Below are positions 1-6,474 of a stretch of DNA of 10,204 nucleotides, piece by piece (the stretch's first letter is position 1; each line of letters starts with the position of its first letter). Origin of the DNA: an uncultured bacterium (GTDB taxonomy: Bacteria; Cyanobacteriota; Vampirovibrionia; Gastranaerophilales; Gastranaerophilaceae); NCBI GenBank assembly GCA_949288685.1, contig CASELB010000137.1:1-10204 (forward strand), written 5' to 3'. The notes beneath the pieces were generated by a model. That model was not told where the DNA came from. It searched no databases and saw only the letters and a list, made by a program, of their open reading frames with translations. The translations under genes were made by a program, and so were the position numbers.

Positions 1-153
1 ATAATCTTCATTATCGAACAAATACGCGGTATAAGAATTGAAAATCTGTCGTACATCAACAACAAATTCAAACTTGCAGGGGTAATCTTCTGTGCTTTAT
101 TTCCTGTTGTAGTTTTGGGGACTTTTGCAATTTATTTATTAATTTTAATTTAA
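1..153 (+). CDS. 3' end of an unidentified membrane protein (partial)
   Basis: This is the only frame open from the left edge, and it runs 50 codons to a TAA at 151-153. The other two + strand frames stop within the first 40 bases. The visible tail has a short polar stretch (about residues 6-24, including EQIRGIRIENLSYINNKF), then a long hydrophobic run to the C-terminus (about residues 25-50, with AGVIFCALFPVVVLG and IYLLILI). This suggests a final transmembrane helix ending almost at the membrane surface. The family cannot be recognised from so little. It runs in the same direction as pgk but is separated from it by 253 bp with a good promoter, so the two are probably not one operon. No clear stem plus T-run terminator follows the stop. 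Confidence 0.6.
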   Translation: MIFIIEQIRGIRIENLSYINNKFKLAGVIFCALFPVVVLGTFAIYLLILI

Positions 154-406
154 CTGCTATCCATTTTTCTCCTTAATTTAAAATAAATACGGGGTAAAGT
201 ATAAAAGGTTTACATACTTTATTAGTGTAAGTTATATTTTTACCATTGTCAATAGTTTGCTTTACAAAAATATACAATGTATGTACGCCGGTAGGGCTTC
301 ATAAGACTTCAAATTATTATTAACGTGTAATTACATATTTTTCCTTCCTGTACTACTTATTTTTCACTGTGGTATAATTGTTTTATAAAAAGAAAGGGAG
401 AATATC
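154..406. other. Intergenic region upstream of pgk, with TTACA/TGTAA half-sites
   Basis: No reading frame here looks like a gene. The right end holds the pgk promoter and ribosome binding site. The rest has TTACA or its complement TGTAA at 210-214, 226-230, 262-266, 326-330 and 331-335. The last two form a perfect 10-bp palindrome, TGTAATTACA (326-335). The first two form an inverted repeat with an 11-nt spacer. A second promoter-like pair, TTTACA (209-214) and TATATT (233-238) 18 nt apart, is possible but weak. Whether any of this is an operator is unknown. Confidence 0.35.
370..378 (+). promoter_or_regulatory. pgk promoter, extended -10
   Basis: TGGTATAAT is a perfect -10 hexamer (373-378) preceded by the TGN extension. 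No good -35 lies 16-18 nt upstream, which is normal for extended -10 promoters. The start of transcription would fall near 385, giving a leader of about 22 nt that includes the GGGAG ribosome binding site at 396-400, 6 nt before the ATG. Confidence 0.7.
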
Positions 407-1603
407 ATGAAAAAATCAGTAAAAGATTTAGGTGAGATTCAGGGCAAAACAGCACTCGTAAGAGTTGATGTTAACGTGCCGCTGGATGCAGACAAAAATG
501 TAACTGACGATACCAGAATTCAGGCTATCGTTCCTACTGTAAAATATTTGAAAGATAAGGGAGCAAAAATTGTTCTTATGGCTCACCTTGGCAGACCGAA
601 AGGTGAAAAAAATATGGAATTTACATTAGCACCGGTTGCTAAATATATGTCAAAAGTATTCGGTGAAGAAATAATGTTCATTCCTTCAGTTGAAGAGGCA
701 CCTGAATACGTTTCAAAACTTAAAGACGGACAAATTGCTCTTCTTGAGAACATCAGATTTTATAAAGCGGAAGAAGCAAAAGATGATGATATGACATTTG
801 CGGAACAACTTGCAAAACTCGGTGATTTTTATGTAAACGACGCTTTTGGCGCAGCACACAGAAACCACACTTCTACAGCAAAACTTGCTAAAATTCTTAA
901 ACCCGCAGTATCCGGTTTGTTAATGGAAAAAGAAATCAGATGCCTTTCACAGGCGCTTGATAATCCGGAAAGACCGTTCACTGCTGTAGTAGGCGGCGCT
1001 AAGGTTTCTTCCAAAATCGGTGTTTTAGAAAACCTGCTTGATAAAGTTGACAATATGATTATCGGCGGCGGTATGGCTTACACTTTTGTTAAGGCAAACG
1101 GCGGTAAAATCGGCAACTCTATTTGTGAAGACGACCAGCTTGAAGTTGCAAAAGCTATTGAAAAGAAAGCTGCAGACAAGGGCGTTAAACTTGTTATGGC
1201 AACAGATGTTCTTGTAACAGATGATTTTTCAGGCAACGGTACAAACAAGTTTGTTAAAATCAATGAAATTCCTGACGGATTTGAAGGCGTTGATGCGGGT
1301 CCTGATTCAAGAAAAGCATTTGCTGATGTTATCAAATCATCTAAAACAATTCTTATGAACGGACCTGTCGGTGCATTTGAAAATCCTGCATTTGCAGAAG
1401 GAACAAAGGCAGTTCTCGCGGCAATCGTTGAAGCAACAAAGAACGGCGCAACTTCTGTAATCGGCGGCGGTGATTCCGTTTCTGCAGCCAAGAAATTCTG
1501 CAAAGCGGAAGACTTTACACACGTTTCAACAGGCGGCGGCGCTTCCTTAGAATTTATCGAAGGTAAAGTACTCCCGGGTGTTGCTGCTCTTGATGATAAG
1601 TAA
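407..1603 (+). CDS. pgk: Phosphoglycerate kinase
   Basis: Cytosolic glycolytic enzyme that transfers phosphate from 1,3-bisphosphoglycerate to ADP, making ATP and 3-phosphoglycerate; it is reversible in gluconeogenesis. At 398 residues it has full bacterial length. The N-terminal substrate domain shows VRVDVNVPL (about 18-26, with D21 and N23), the basic loop HLGRPKG (60-66) and NDAFGAAHRNHTS. The nucleotide domain shows GGAKVSSKIGVLENLL, GGGMAYTF, NGPVGAFE, and the glycine-rich GGGDSV and STGGGASLEF motifs near the C-terminus. The start is fixed by GGGAG 6 nt upstream. The gene has its own extended -10 promoter and ends at a strong terminator, so it is probably transcribed alone. No gapdh or other glycolytic gene lies in the window. 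Nothing in the protein looks damaged or unusual. Confidence 0.98.
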   Translation: MKKSVKDLGEIQGKTALVRVDVNVPLDADKNVTDDTRIQAIVPTVKYLKDKGAKIVLMAHLGRPKGEKNMEFTLAPVAKYMSKVFGEEIMFIPSVEEAPEYVSKLKDGQIALLENIRFYKAEEAKDDDMTFAEQLAKLGDFYVNDAFGAAHRNHTSTAKLAKILKPAVSGLLMEKEIRCLSQALDNPERPFTAVVGGAKVSSKIGVLENLLDKVDNMIIGGGMAYTFVKANGGKIGNSICEDDQLEVAKAIEKKAADKGVKLVMATDVLVTDDFSGNGTNKFVKINEIPDGFEGVDAGPDSRKAFADVIKSSKTILMNGPVGAFENPAFAEGTKAVLAAIVEATKNGATSVIGGGDSVSAAKKFCKAEDFTHVSTGGGASLEFIEGKVLPGVAALDDK

Positions 1604-1626
1604 TTATTATCAAATTGAAAACCTTA

Positions 1627-1657
1627 AAAAACCTCTCCGGTATTCGGAGGGGTTTTT
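1627..1657. terminator. Bidirectional intrinsic terminator shared by pgk and the convergent glycosyltransferase gene
   Basis: A 13-bp stem pairs 1627-1639 with 1645-1657 around a 5-nt loop (GTATT). The core is CCTCTCCG against CGGAGGGG with one G-T wobble. It is flanked by an A-run on the left and a T-run on the right, so it works as hairpin plus U-tract on either strand. It starts 23 nt after the pgk stop and only 2 nt past the stop of the minus-strand gene. Confidence 0.92.
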
Positions 1658-1659
1658 AA

Positions 1660-2826
1660 TTATACATTTAACAGTTGCGGAATTATCCCGTAAAATATAA
1701 GCAAATAATAAGAACAAAGAACCAGCATAATAACAGGCAGTATTTTAATAACTAAGGAATCTGCCGGAAACAAATCGAAAAATTCACAAACAAAAATAAC
1801 CATAACCGGGATGAAAAATACAAGAGTTTCCGGAGTAAATCCGTACAGATGAAGATATGACAGCGTAAACACTGCAAGCAAAGTTACAGCCGAAAATATT
1901 GCAATTTTTGAATCCCTGAAACACGCAAGCAAAAATCCGACAGCCGCAACACCGGCAGCAATTAGCGGAAGTATGAATATATTAAATATTTTACCTGCAG
2001 CACCCATACATAAATCCGTAATATTACTTGCAGTAATAAAATACCCGCTCATAGAACTGTCAAGCGTCGCGCCATGAATTTCCATAACGCCCCAGATATG
2101 ATACACAAAATAAAATATCATCACAACAGCAAAAGCAGTAAACGCACAGAGAAACTTTTTAAAATCTCTTGAAATAATAATTCCCAGACCGCCCGCCAGA
2201 ATAAATATTGCAGGATAAGAAAACAGTGCAAATACTGAAAGTATAAGAACCTGATAAAACTGTTTTGTATAGGAATCCGGATTATATTTAACAAAATAAA
2301 TTAATAAAATTATAGTCGTTAAAACATCCGTAGAAACCGGATTAAGAATTGATGTATACTTAATCAAAACCGGATTTAGCACAAATATAATCATGCCGGT
2401 AAGCTGAACAAATTTTGAAGCAAAGATATTCTGTAGAAGATAATAAAACAAAAACAAAGATAAGATTCCGGCAGAAAGCGGCACAAATCTCAGCCAGTAC
2501 GTCGTATTGATACAATCTCCCAACGGCAGTTGGCTGAAAAGTGAACAGCATTTTACGAGCGACAGAAACAGTGGAGGCATAACCTGATGTATACTTAACG
2601 GATTAAACAGCCCCCAGAAATCACGATTTAAAATATCCGCTGCAATCGGGGTCTCTGCATCTGAGAGTACAGGATTTAAGGTAAAAGCCGCTATCCTGAG
2701 AATTATCCCCACCACAATTACCAAATATATCAACCGACAAACAAAAGCCAACGACTGACGCTTTGGCGGAACAATACTTCCGGCACCTTGACCATTTTTA
2801 CCCCGCTTTTTCCTCTTTTTTGCCAT
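1660..2826 (-). CDS. GT-C fold membrane glycosyltransferase, ArnT/PMT-like (predicted)
   Basis: A 388-residue polytopic protein with a very basic cytoplasmic N-terminus (MAKKRKKRGK), then about nine or ten hydrophobic helices (first at about 28-48). Just after helix 1 comes SDAETPIAADILNRDFWG (55-72), followed by QVMPPLFL. This matches the first periplasmic loop of the lipid-dependent GT-C enzymes (PMT/ArnT, GT39/GT83), where an Asp/Glu pair, here D56 and E58, supplies the catalytic or metal-binding acid. RFVPLSAGILSLFLFYYLL (about 113-131) matches the next conserved helix. These enzymes move a sugar from a polyprenyl-phosphate carrier onto a lipid or protein outside the membrane; donor and acceptor here cannot be told. 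It is shorter than typical ArnT and lacks a large soluble C-terminal domain. An in-frame stop 12 nt upstream fixes the start. There is no Shine-Dalgarno site, but a -10 element sits 6 nt before the ATG. Confidence 0.7.
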   Translation of the reverse strand: MAKKRKKRGKNGQGAGSIVPPKRQSLAFVCRLIYLVIVVGIILRIAAFTLNPVLSDAETPIAADILNRDFWGLFNPLSIHQVMPPLFLSLVKCCSLFSQLPLGDCINTTYWLRFVPLSAGILSLFLFYYLLQNIFASKFVQLTGMIIFVLNPVLIKYTSILNPVSTDVLTTIILLIYFVKYNPDSYTKQFYQVLILSVFALFSYPAIFILAGGLGIIISRDFKKFLCAFTAFAVVMIFYFVYHIWGVMEIHGATLDSSMSGYFITASNITDLCMGAAGKIFNIFILPLIAAGVAAVGFLLACFRDSKIAIFSAVTLLAVFTLSYLHLYGFTPETLVFFIPVMVIFVCEFFDLFPADSLVIKILPVIMLVLCSYYLLIFYGIIPQLLNV

Positions 2827-2832
2827 AAATAT

Positions 2833-2861
2833 ATTTTATCAAAAACCACAGGGCATGAAAA
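2833..2861 (-). promoter_or_regulatory. Promoter of the glycosyltransferase gene, predicted leaderless
   Basis: On the minus strand TTTTCA (2861-2856) is followed after 17 nt by TAAAAT (2838-2833), with TGA directly before the hexamer (extended -10). Only 6 nt separate the hexamer from the ATG at 2826, so transcription would begin at or next to the start codon. Confidence 0.55.
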
Positions 2862-2897
2862 GTTTTGAAAGTATAAAATCATTTCTTCAAATAGTAT

Positions 2898-2926
2898 TTG
2901 CTACAAATATACATACATGATATAAT
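2898..2926 (+). promoter_or_regulatory. Promoter of the histidine kinase-folC operon, predicted leaderless
   Basis: TTGCTA (2898-2903), a 17-nt spacer, then a perfect TATAAT (2921-2926) preceded by TGA (extended -10). The hexamer ends 6 nt before the ATG at 2933, and no purine-rich ribosome binding site lies between. The in-frame codon at 2918-2920 is a stop, so no longer protein is possible. The divergent glycosyltransferase promoter lies within the same 106-bp gap. Confidence 0.7.
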
Positions 2927-2932
2927 TCGGGT

Positions 2933-4819
2933 ATGGATGAGAAGGTTTCCGGGAAAAAATTGACCACGCAGTCGAAACTTATTTTTGCGGGGATGGCATT
3001 AAGCACAGTATTCATTGCGCTTTTGGCATTTTTCGCACTCTTTGAAATTGAACAAACCCTAAACTCCGGTTACAGAAATTTTGCGTCCATCATATCCAAA
3101 ACCCTTGCTATTGAAAGCGAAGAAATAATAAAAGATATCCCCGAACTGGAAAAATACGAAACCTTAAGAGAACATTCAAAATCCATATTAAAAAATAATA
3201 CAGACATTTCTTACGTAGAATTTCGGGATTCCAACTCAAAAATAATTTACTCATCCAAGGACGATTTTCCAAGCAAATACGAATCCGACGCAATTAAAGC
3301 GTCAGCACCGTTAAAAATAAAAAACCTCGGGCAGGCAGATACTGCCGGCTCTGTCATGATTGGTATGTCCGGCAAAACTCTTGCAAGAATAGTCAAAACA
3401 GCCCAATTTTCAATGATACTTGTTTTCATCCTTGCCTGGATTGTTATTTCAGGTATTGTTTATATGAATACATCCATCATAAGCAGAGAACTCCGGAAAT
3501 TGTATAACGGAGTTAAAAAGATTTCTTCCGGAGATTTCGGATATACTATTGAAAAAGAAAATGCAGGGCAGGAAGTTTCAGAACTCTTTGACGCATTTAA
3601 TGATATGTCGCATAAGTTAAGCAGATACAACGAGCAGACTATTGAAAGTTTAACCTTCGAGCGAAACAAGCTGGAAGCAGTACTTATGAGTATTGTTAAC
3701 GGCGTTGTTGTATGTGACAGCAAAGATAAAGTTATTCTTGTTAACAACCATGCCAAAAAACTTCTTGAAGTTACAGACGAAGATATTGTCAATACACAAA
3801 TCCAAACATTCTGTGATACAAACGGAGAATTGTGTTTCAAAGATAAAATTGAACAATTTAAAGACACACCGTTAGAAGAAATGGAATCAAAACCGCTTGA
3901 GTTTAATATAGAAATTTCCAAACGGATTATAAAAGCACTTATATCACCAATGTTCTTAAGAAGCGGAGCTTATACCGGATATATTATAGTACTTATTGAT
4001 GTGACTAAAGAAATTGAAATGGATCAACTTCGTTCACACTTTATTTCTAATGTTTCCCACGAACTTCGAACGCCTGTAACTGTTTTAAGAAGCTATATAG
4101 ACACTCTTTATAACTATGGAGATAATTTTGATTTTAATACCCAGCGCGAATTTATCGGAGTTATGAACCAGGAAATAATCAGACTTAACCGCATGGTTAA
4201 TGATATCCTTGATTTTTCACGTTATGAGTCTCAAAACGTACATCTTGAAATGAGTAAACAAAATATCGTTGAAATAATTGAAGATTGCGTCAATCAGGTT
4301 GAAGTACTTGCAAAAGAACACGATTTAACATTCTCAATTATAAAAGAACCTGACCTGCCGGAAGTAATGCTCAACATCGACAGCATTTCAAGAGCGTTGA
4401 TGAATATTATATCCAACGCAATTAAGTATTCACCGGACGGAAAACGTATCAAAATCCGCGCCGAGCGGTCACGTGTTGACAATTGTATAGAAGTCAGTGT
4501 AGAAGATCAAGGTCCCGGAATTCCGGAAGAATGCCTTGATAAAATCTTTGAACGCTTTTACAGGGTAGAAAATGCAACCCACTCCGTAAAAGGCACCGGA
4601 CTCGGACTGCACCTTGTTAAAATTGCAATTGAAAAACACCACCACGGAGAAGTATTTGTCCACTCAAAACTCGGCGAAGGTTCAACTTTCGGGTTCAGAC
4701 TTCCGATTGACCAGCCGGAAGAAGAACGGGAAGAATACATCCCTAACCTTCCGTCAGAAAGCGAAACCGGTCAAGAATCAGGCGGTAACGGGTGGACTTT
4801 ATCACTGGAAAAGAAATAG
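2933..4819 (+). CDS. Membrane sensor histidine kinase, PhoR/WalK type
   Basis: A 628-residue two-component sensor. TM1 is about residues 15-37. An extracytoplasmic sensor of about 120 residues follows, with DISYVEFRDSNSKIIYSS (91-108) resembling the Cache/PAS-like fold. TM2 is about 158-180, then a HAMP linker (about 181-235), a PAS domain (about 245-360, starting LEAVLMSIVNGVVVCD), and the HisKA phosphoacceptor VSHELRTP with H376. The ATPase domain has the N box (N495 in ISNAIKYS), G1 DQGPGIP (D525), F box IFERFYRVENA and G2 GTGLGL (554-559). All catalytic boxes are intact. An acidic, serine-rich tail of about 40 residues follows. On stimulus it would autophosphorylate H376 and pass phosphate to a response regulator, but none is encoded nearby. 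The order HAMP-PAS-HisKA-HATPase is that of PhoR/WalK kinases; the signal is unknown. folC begins 3 nt after the stop. Confidence 0.93.
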   Translation: MDEKVSGKKLTTQSKLIFAGMALSTVFIALLAFFALFEIEQTLNSGYRNFASIISKTLAIESEEIIKDIPELEKYETLREHSKSILKNNTDISYVEFRDSNSKIIYSSKDDFPSKYESDAIKASAPLKIKNLGQADTAGSVMIGMSGKTLARIVKTAQFSMILVFILAWIVISGIVYMNTSIISRELRKLYNGVKKISSGDFGYTIEKENAGQEVSELFDAFNDMSHKLSRYNEQTIESLTFERNKLEAVLMSIVNGVVVCDSKDKVILVNNHAKKLLEVTDEDIVNTQIQTFCDTNGELCFKDKIEQFKDTPLEEMESKPLEFNIEISKRIIKALISPMFLRSGAYTGYIIVLIDVTKEIEMDQLRSHFISNVSHELRTPVTVLRSYIDTLYNYGDNFDFNTQREFIGVMNQEIIRLNRMVNDILDFSRYESQNVHLEMSKQNIVEIIEDCVNQVEVLAKEHDLTFSIIKEPDLPEVMLNIDSISRALMNIISNAIKYSPDGKRIKIRAERSRVDNCIEVSVEDQGPGIPEECLDKIFERFYRVENATHSVKGTGLGLHLVKIAIEKHHHGEVFVHSKLGEGSTFGFRLPIDQPEEEREEYIPNLPSESETGQESGGNGWTLSLEKK

Positions 4820-4822
4820 TAA

Positions 4823-5989
4823 ATGAATACCTGCGAAAATGCCGTAAAACTTTTAACCTCTAAAGGAAGATTTTATATAGAGCTTGGATTGGATAGAATT
4901 ACTAAAATTTTGTCGATTTTTGGTAACCCGCAGGATGATTTAAAATATATTCATGTTGCAGGCACAAACGGCAAAGGTAGTGTTTGCGCATTTCTTGAAT
5001 CGATATTAAGAACAAAGTATAAAACAGGACTCTATACAAGCCCGCATATTTTTAATTACACAGAGAGAATAAAATTTAACGGAGAAAACATACCAGAAGA
5101 GATTTTTGCAGACTATGTATTTGAAGTTTGCAGGAAAGCGGATGAAGCAAATATTCATCTGACCGAATTTGAAATCCTTACCGTTATGATGTTTCTGTAC
5201 TTTAAATCGCAAGGTACAGAAATTGTCATTCTGGAAACAGGTCTCGGCGGGAGATTTGACGCAACAAACGTTATAAAAAAAAATATTTGTTCGGTAATAA
5301 CGCATATTGACTATGACCATACAGAACGTCTGGGGAATACCAAAGATAAAATTGCATTTGAAAAAGCAGGAATAATAAAACCCGGCTGTCCGGTTGTAAC
5401 AGCCTCTGCAATGGAAGTAATAAAAGACAGAGCTGATGAATTAAATTCTCTGTTTATACTAACATCCCCCGCTGTAGACCAATATAAAAAGGTGTCCGCA
5501 CTAAAAGGGTTTCATCAGGAAGAAAATCTTGCACTTGCACTTACAGTAATTCAAACTTTCTTTAAAGAAATTACTGACGATGAGATTTTAACAGGGTTAA
5601 GAAATACCGTTCATCCTTTCAGATTTGAGTATTTTCCCAAATATAATCTGATTGTTGACGCATCGCACAACCCTAACGGAGTTGAAGCGTTAAGAATTAA
5701 CCTTGATTATCTTTATGGAGAGGAGAAAAGGCGTTTTATTTTCGGATGTTTAAAGAATAAAGATTATAATAAAATGATAAACATTCTGTTCCGCCCGGAA
5801 GATGAAATATATTTTTATGAATTTGATTACCCGAATGCCGCAAAATACGAAGATTTGAAAGCGGCATGCCCGTATCCTTGCAAACCTTTTGCCAGAAAAT
5901 TAATAACCGGCGGAGATAAACTGACAATTGTATGCGGTTCATTTTATATGCTCTCAAGCCTTTTTAAATCCCGCGAAGAACTTTTATAA
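4823..5989 (+). CDS. folC: Folylpolyglutamate synthase / dihydrofolate synthase
   Basis: Cytosolic Mur-ligase-family enzyme that uses ATP to join glutamate to dihydropteroate and/or to lengthen the glutamate tail of folates. The P-loop HVAGTNGKGS spans residues 44-53. TGLYTSPHIFNYTERI (about 69-84) is the folate loop, ETGLGGRFDATNVI the Mg-binding segment, and HIDYDHTERLGNTKDKIAFE with KAGIIKPG the family signature. DASHNPNG marks the C-terminal Mur domain. At 388 residues it is somewhat shorter than many FolC proteins (around 420), but no motif is missing. Whether it has both activities cannot be decided from sequence. It starts 3 nt after the kinase stop with only a weak purine-rich stretch (GGAAAAGAAA) upstream, suggesting translation coupled to the kinase. 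Its last 6 bases overlap crcB on the other strand, with no terminator between. Confidence 0.95.
   Translation: MNTCENAVKLLTSKGRFYIELGLDRITKILSIFGNPQDDLKYIHVAGTNGKGSVCAFLESILRTKYKTGLYTSPHIFNYTERIKFNGENIPEEIFADYVFEVCRKADEANIHLTEFEILTVMMFLYFKSQGTEIVILETGLGGRFDATNVIKKNICSVITHIDYDHTERLGNTKDKIAFEKAGIIKPGCPVVTASAMEVIKDRADELNSLFILTSPAVDQYKKVSALKGFHQEENLALALTVIQTFFKEITDDEILTGLRNTVHPFRFEYFPKYNLIVDASHNPNGVEALRINLDYLYGEEKRRFIFGCLKNKDYNKMINILFRPEDEIYFYEFDYPNAAKYEDLKAACPYPCKPFARKLITGGDKLTIVCGSFYMLSSLFKSREELL
5984..5989. other. Shared palindromic stop TTATAA of folC and crcB
   Basis: The palindrome TTATAA gives a TAA stop on each strand, so folC (+) and crcB (-) end inside each other with a 6-bp tail-to-tail overlap. 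No hairpin plus T-run was found within about 100 bases on either side, so each transcript probably continues into the antisense of the other gene. Confidence 0.85.
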
Positions 5990-6364
5990 CATCTTTCCGG
6001 CAAAAACTCCCGCTGCCGCAGCAAGAATACACAAAAGCACACTCAATCCGATATAAACAATTGCCGTAATGGTTTCAGAAGTTTCAAACATACGTAAAGA
6101 CTCCAGAGCAAAAGTTGAAAAAGTTGACAGCCCGCCGCAAAACCCGCATGTAATAAATAATTTTACCTGCGGCGGAATATCCGGTTTTAGAACAAAATAT
6201 CCAAACGCAAATCCCAGAATAAAACTTGCAATTACATTTACACACAACGTTGCAGGCGCTGAACCAAACCTTGTACTTACAAGATACATGCCGGTCAGAT
6301 ATCTAAGCACAGCCCCTAATCCGCCGCCTGCAAATACAGCCAAAATATTACCCAAACTATTCAT
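5984..6364 (-). CDS. crcB: Fluoride exporter CrcB/Fluc
   Basis: A 126-residue protein with four hydrophobic helices, the standard size for the small dual-topology Fluc channels that let fluoride leave the cell. Conserved marks are GGGLGAVLRY (13-22, with R21), ATLCVNVIASFILG (38-51, with N43) and GFCGGLSTFSTF (74-85), whose phenylalanines F82 and F85 line the fluoride path and whose backbone holds the central sodium ion. The usual GTL is ATL here, and a glycine of the VNxxG motif is alanine. A single copy suggests a homodimer. The start is the only one that gives full length, and no other in-frame start lies nearby upstream. There is no Shine-Dalgarno site. No fluoride riboswitch is visible, and a leaderless transcript would leave no room for one. 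The stop overlaps folC by 6 bp. Confidence 0.95.
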   Translation of the reverse strand: MNSLGNILAVFAGGGLGAVLRYLTGMYLVSTRFGSAPATLCVNVIASFILGFAFGYFVLKPDIPPQVKLFITCGFCGGLSTFSTFALESLRMFETSETITAIVYIGLSVLLCILAAAAGVFAGKML

Positions 6365-6370
6365 ACAAGT

Positions 6371-6400
6371 ATTGTAACATAACCCCGGATAAACTGTTAA
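6371..6400 (-). promoter_or_regulatory. crcB promoter, predicted leaderless
   Basis: On the minus strand TTAACA (6400-6395, one mismatch to the -35 consensus) is followed after 18 nt by TACAAT (6376-6371), with TGT directly before it (extended -10). Six bases (ACTTGT) separate it from the ATG at 6364. No ribosome binding site is present. Confidence 0.65.
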
Positions 6401-6443
6401 GAAATGTAAAATTTGCCCGATAATGTGAAATTCAACCGCAAAT

Positions 6444-6466
6444 TATACACTTATTATATACAGAGG
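6444..6466 (+). promoter_or_regulatory. Tentative promoter and ribosome binding site of the transglycosylase-like gene
   Basis: Two overlapping -10 candidates occur: TATACA (6444-6449) and TATATA (6455-6460). Neither has a convincing -35. AGAGG (6462-6466) sits 8 nt before the ATG and is the likely ribosome binding site, which favours the upstream -10 because the downstream one would start RNA within or past this site. Confidence 0.35.
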
Positions 6467-6474
6467 TTTCAAGT

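Noticed and set aside
209..238. Second promoter (TTTACA-18-TATATT) upstream of pgk
   Set aside because: Both boxes are imperfect, no gene or ribosome site follows closely, and the extended -10 at 370-378 is much better placed.
829..1522. Several open frames antisense to pgk, the longest 141 codons
   Set aside because: They are shadows of pgk codon usage, lack promoters and ribosome sites, and their proteins show no domain features.
6365..6474. Possible fluoride riboswitch between crcB and its divergent neighbour
   Set aside because: No crcB-motif consensus was seen, and the crcB promoter is too close to the ATG to leave a leader.
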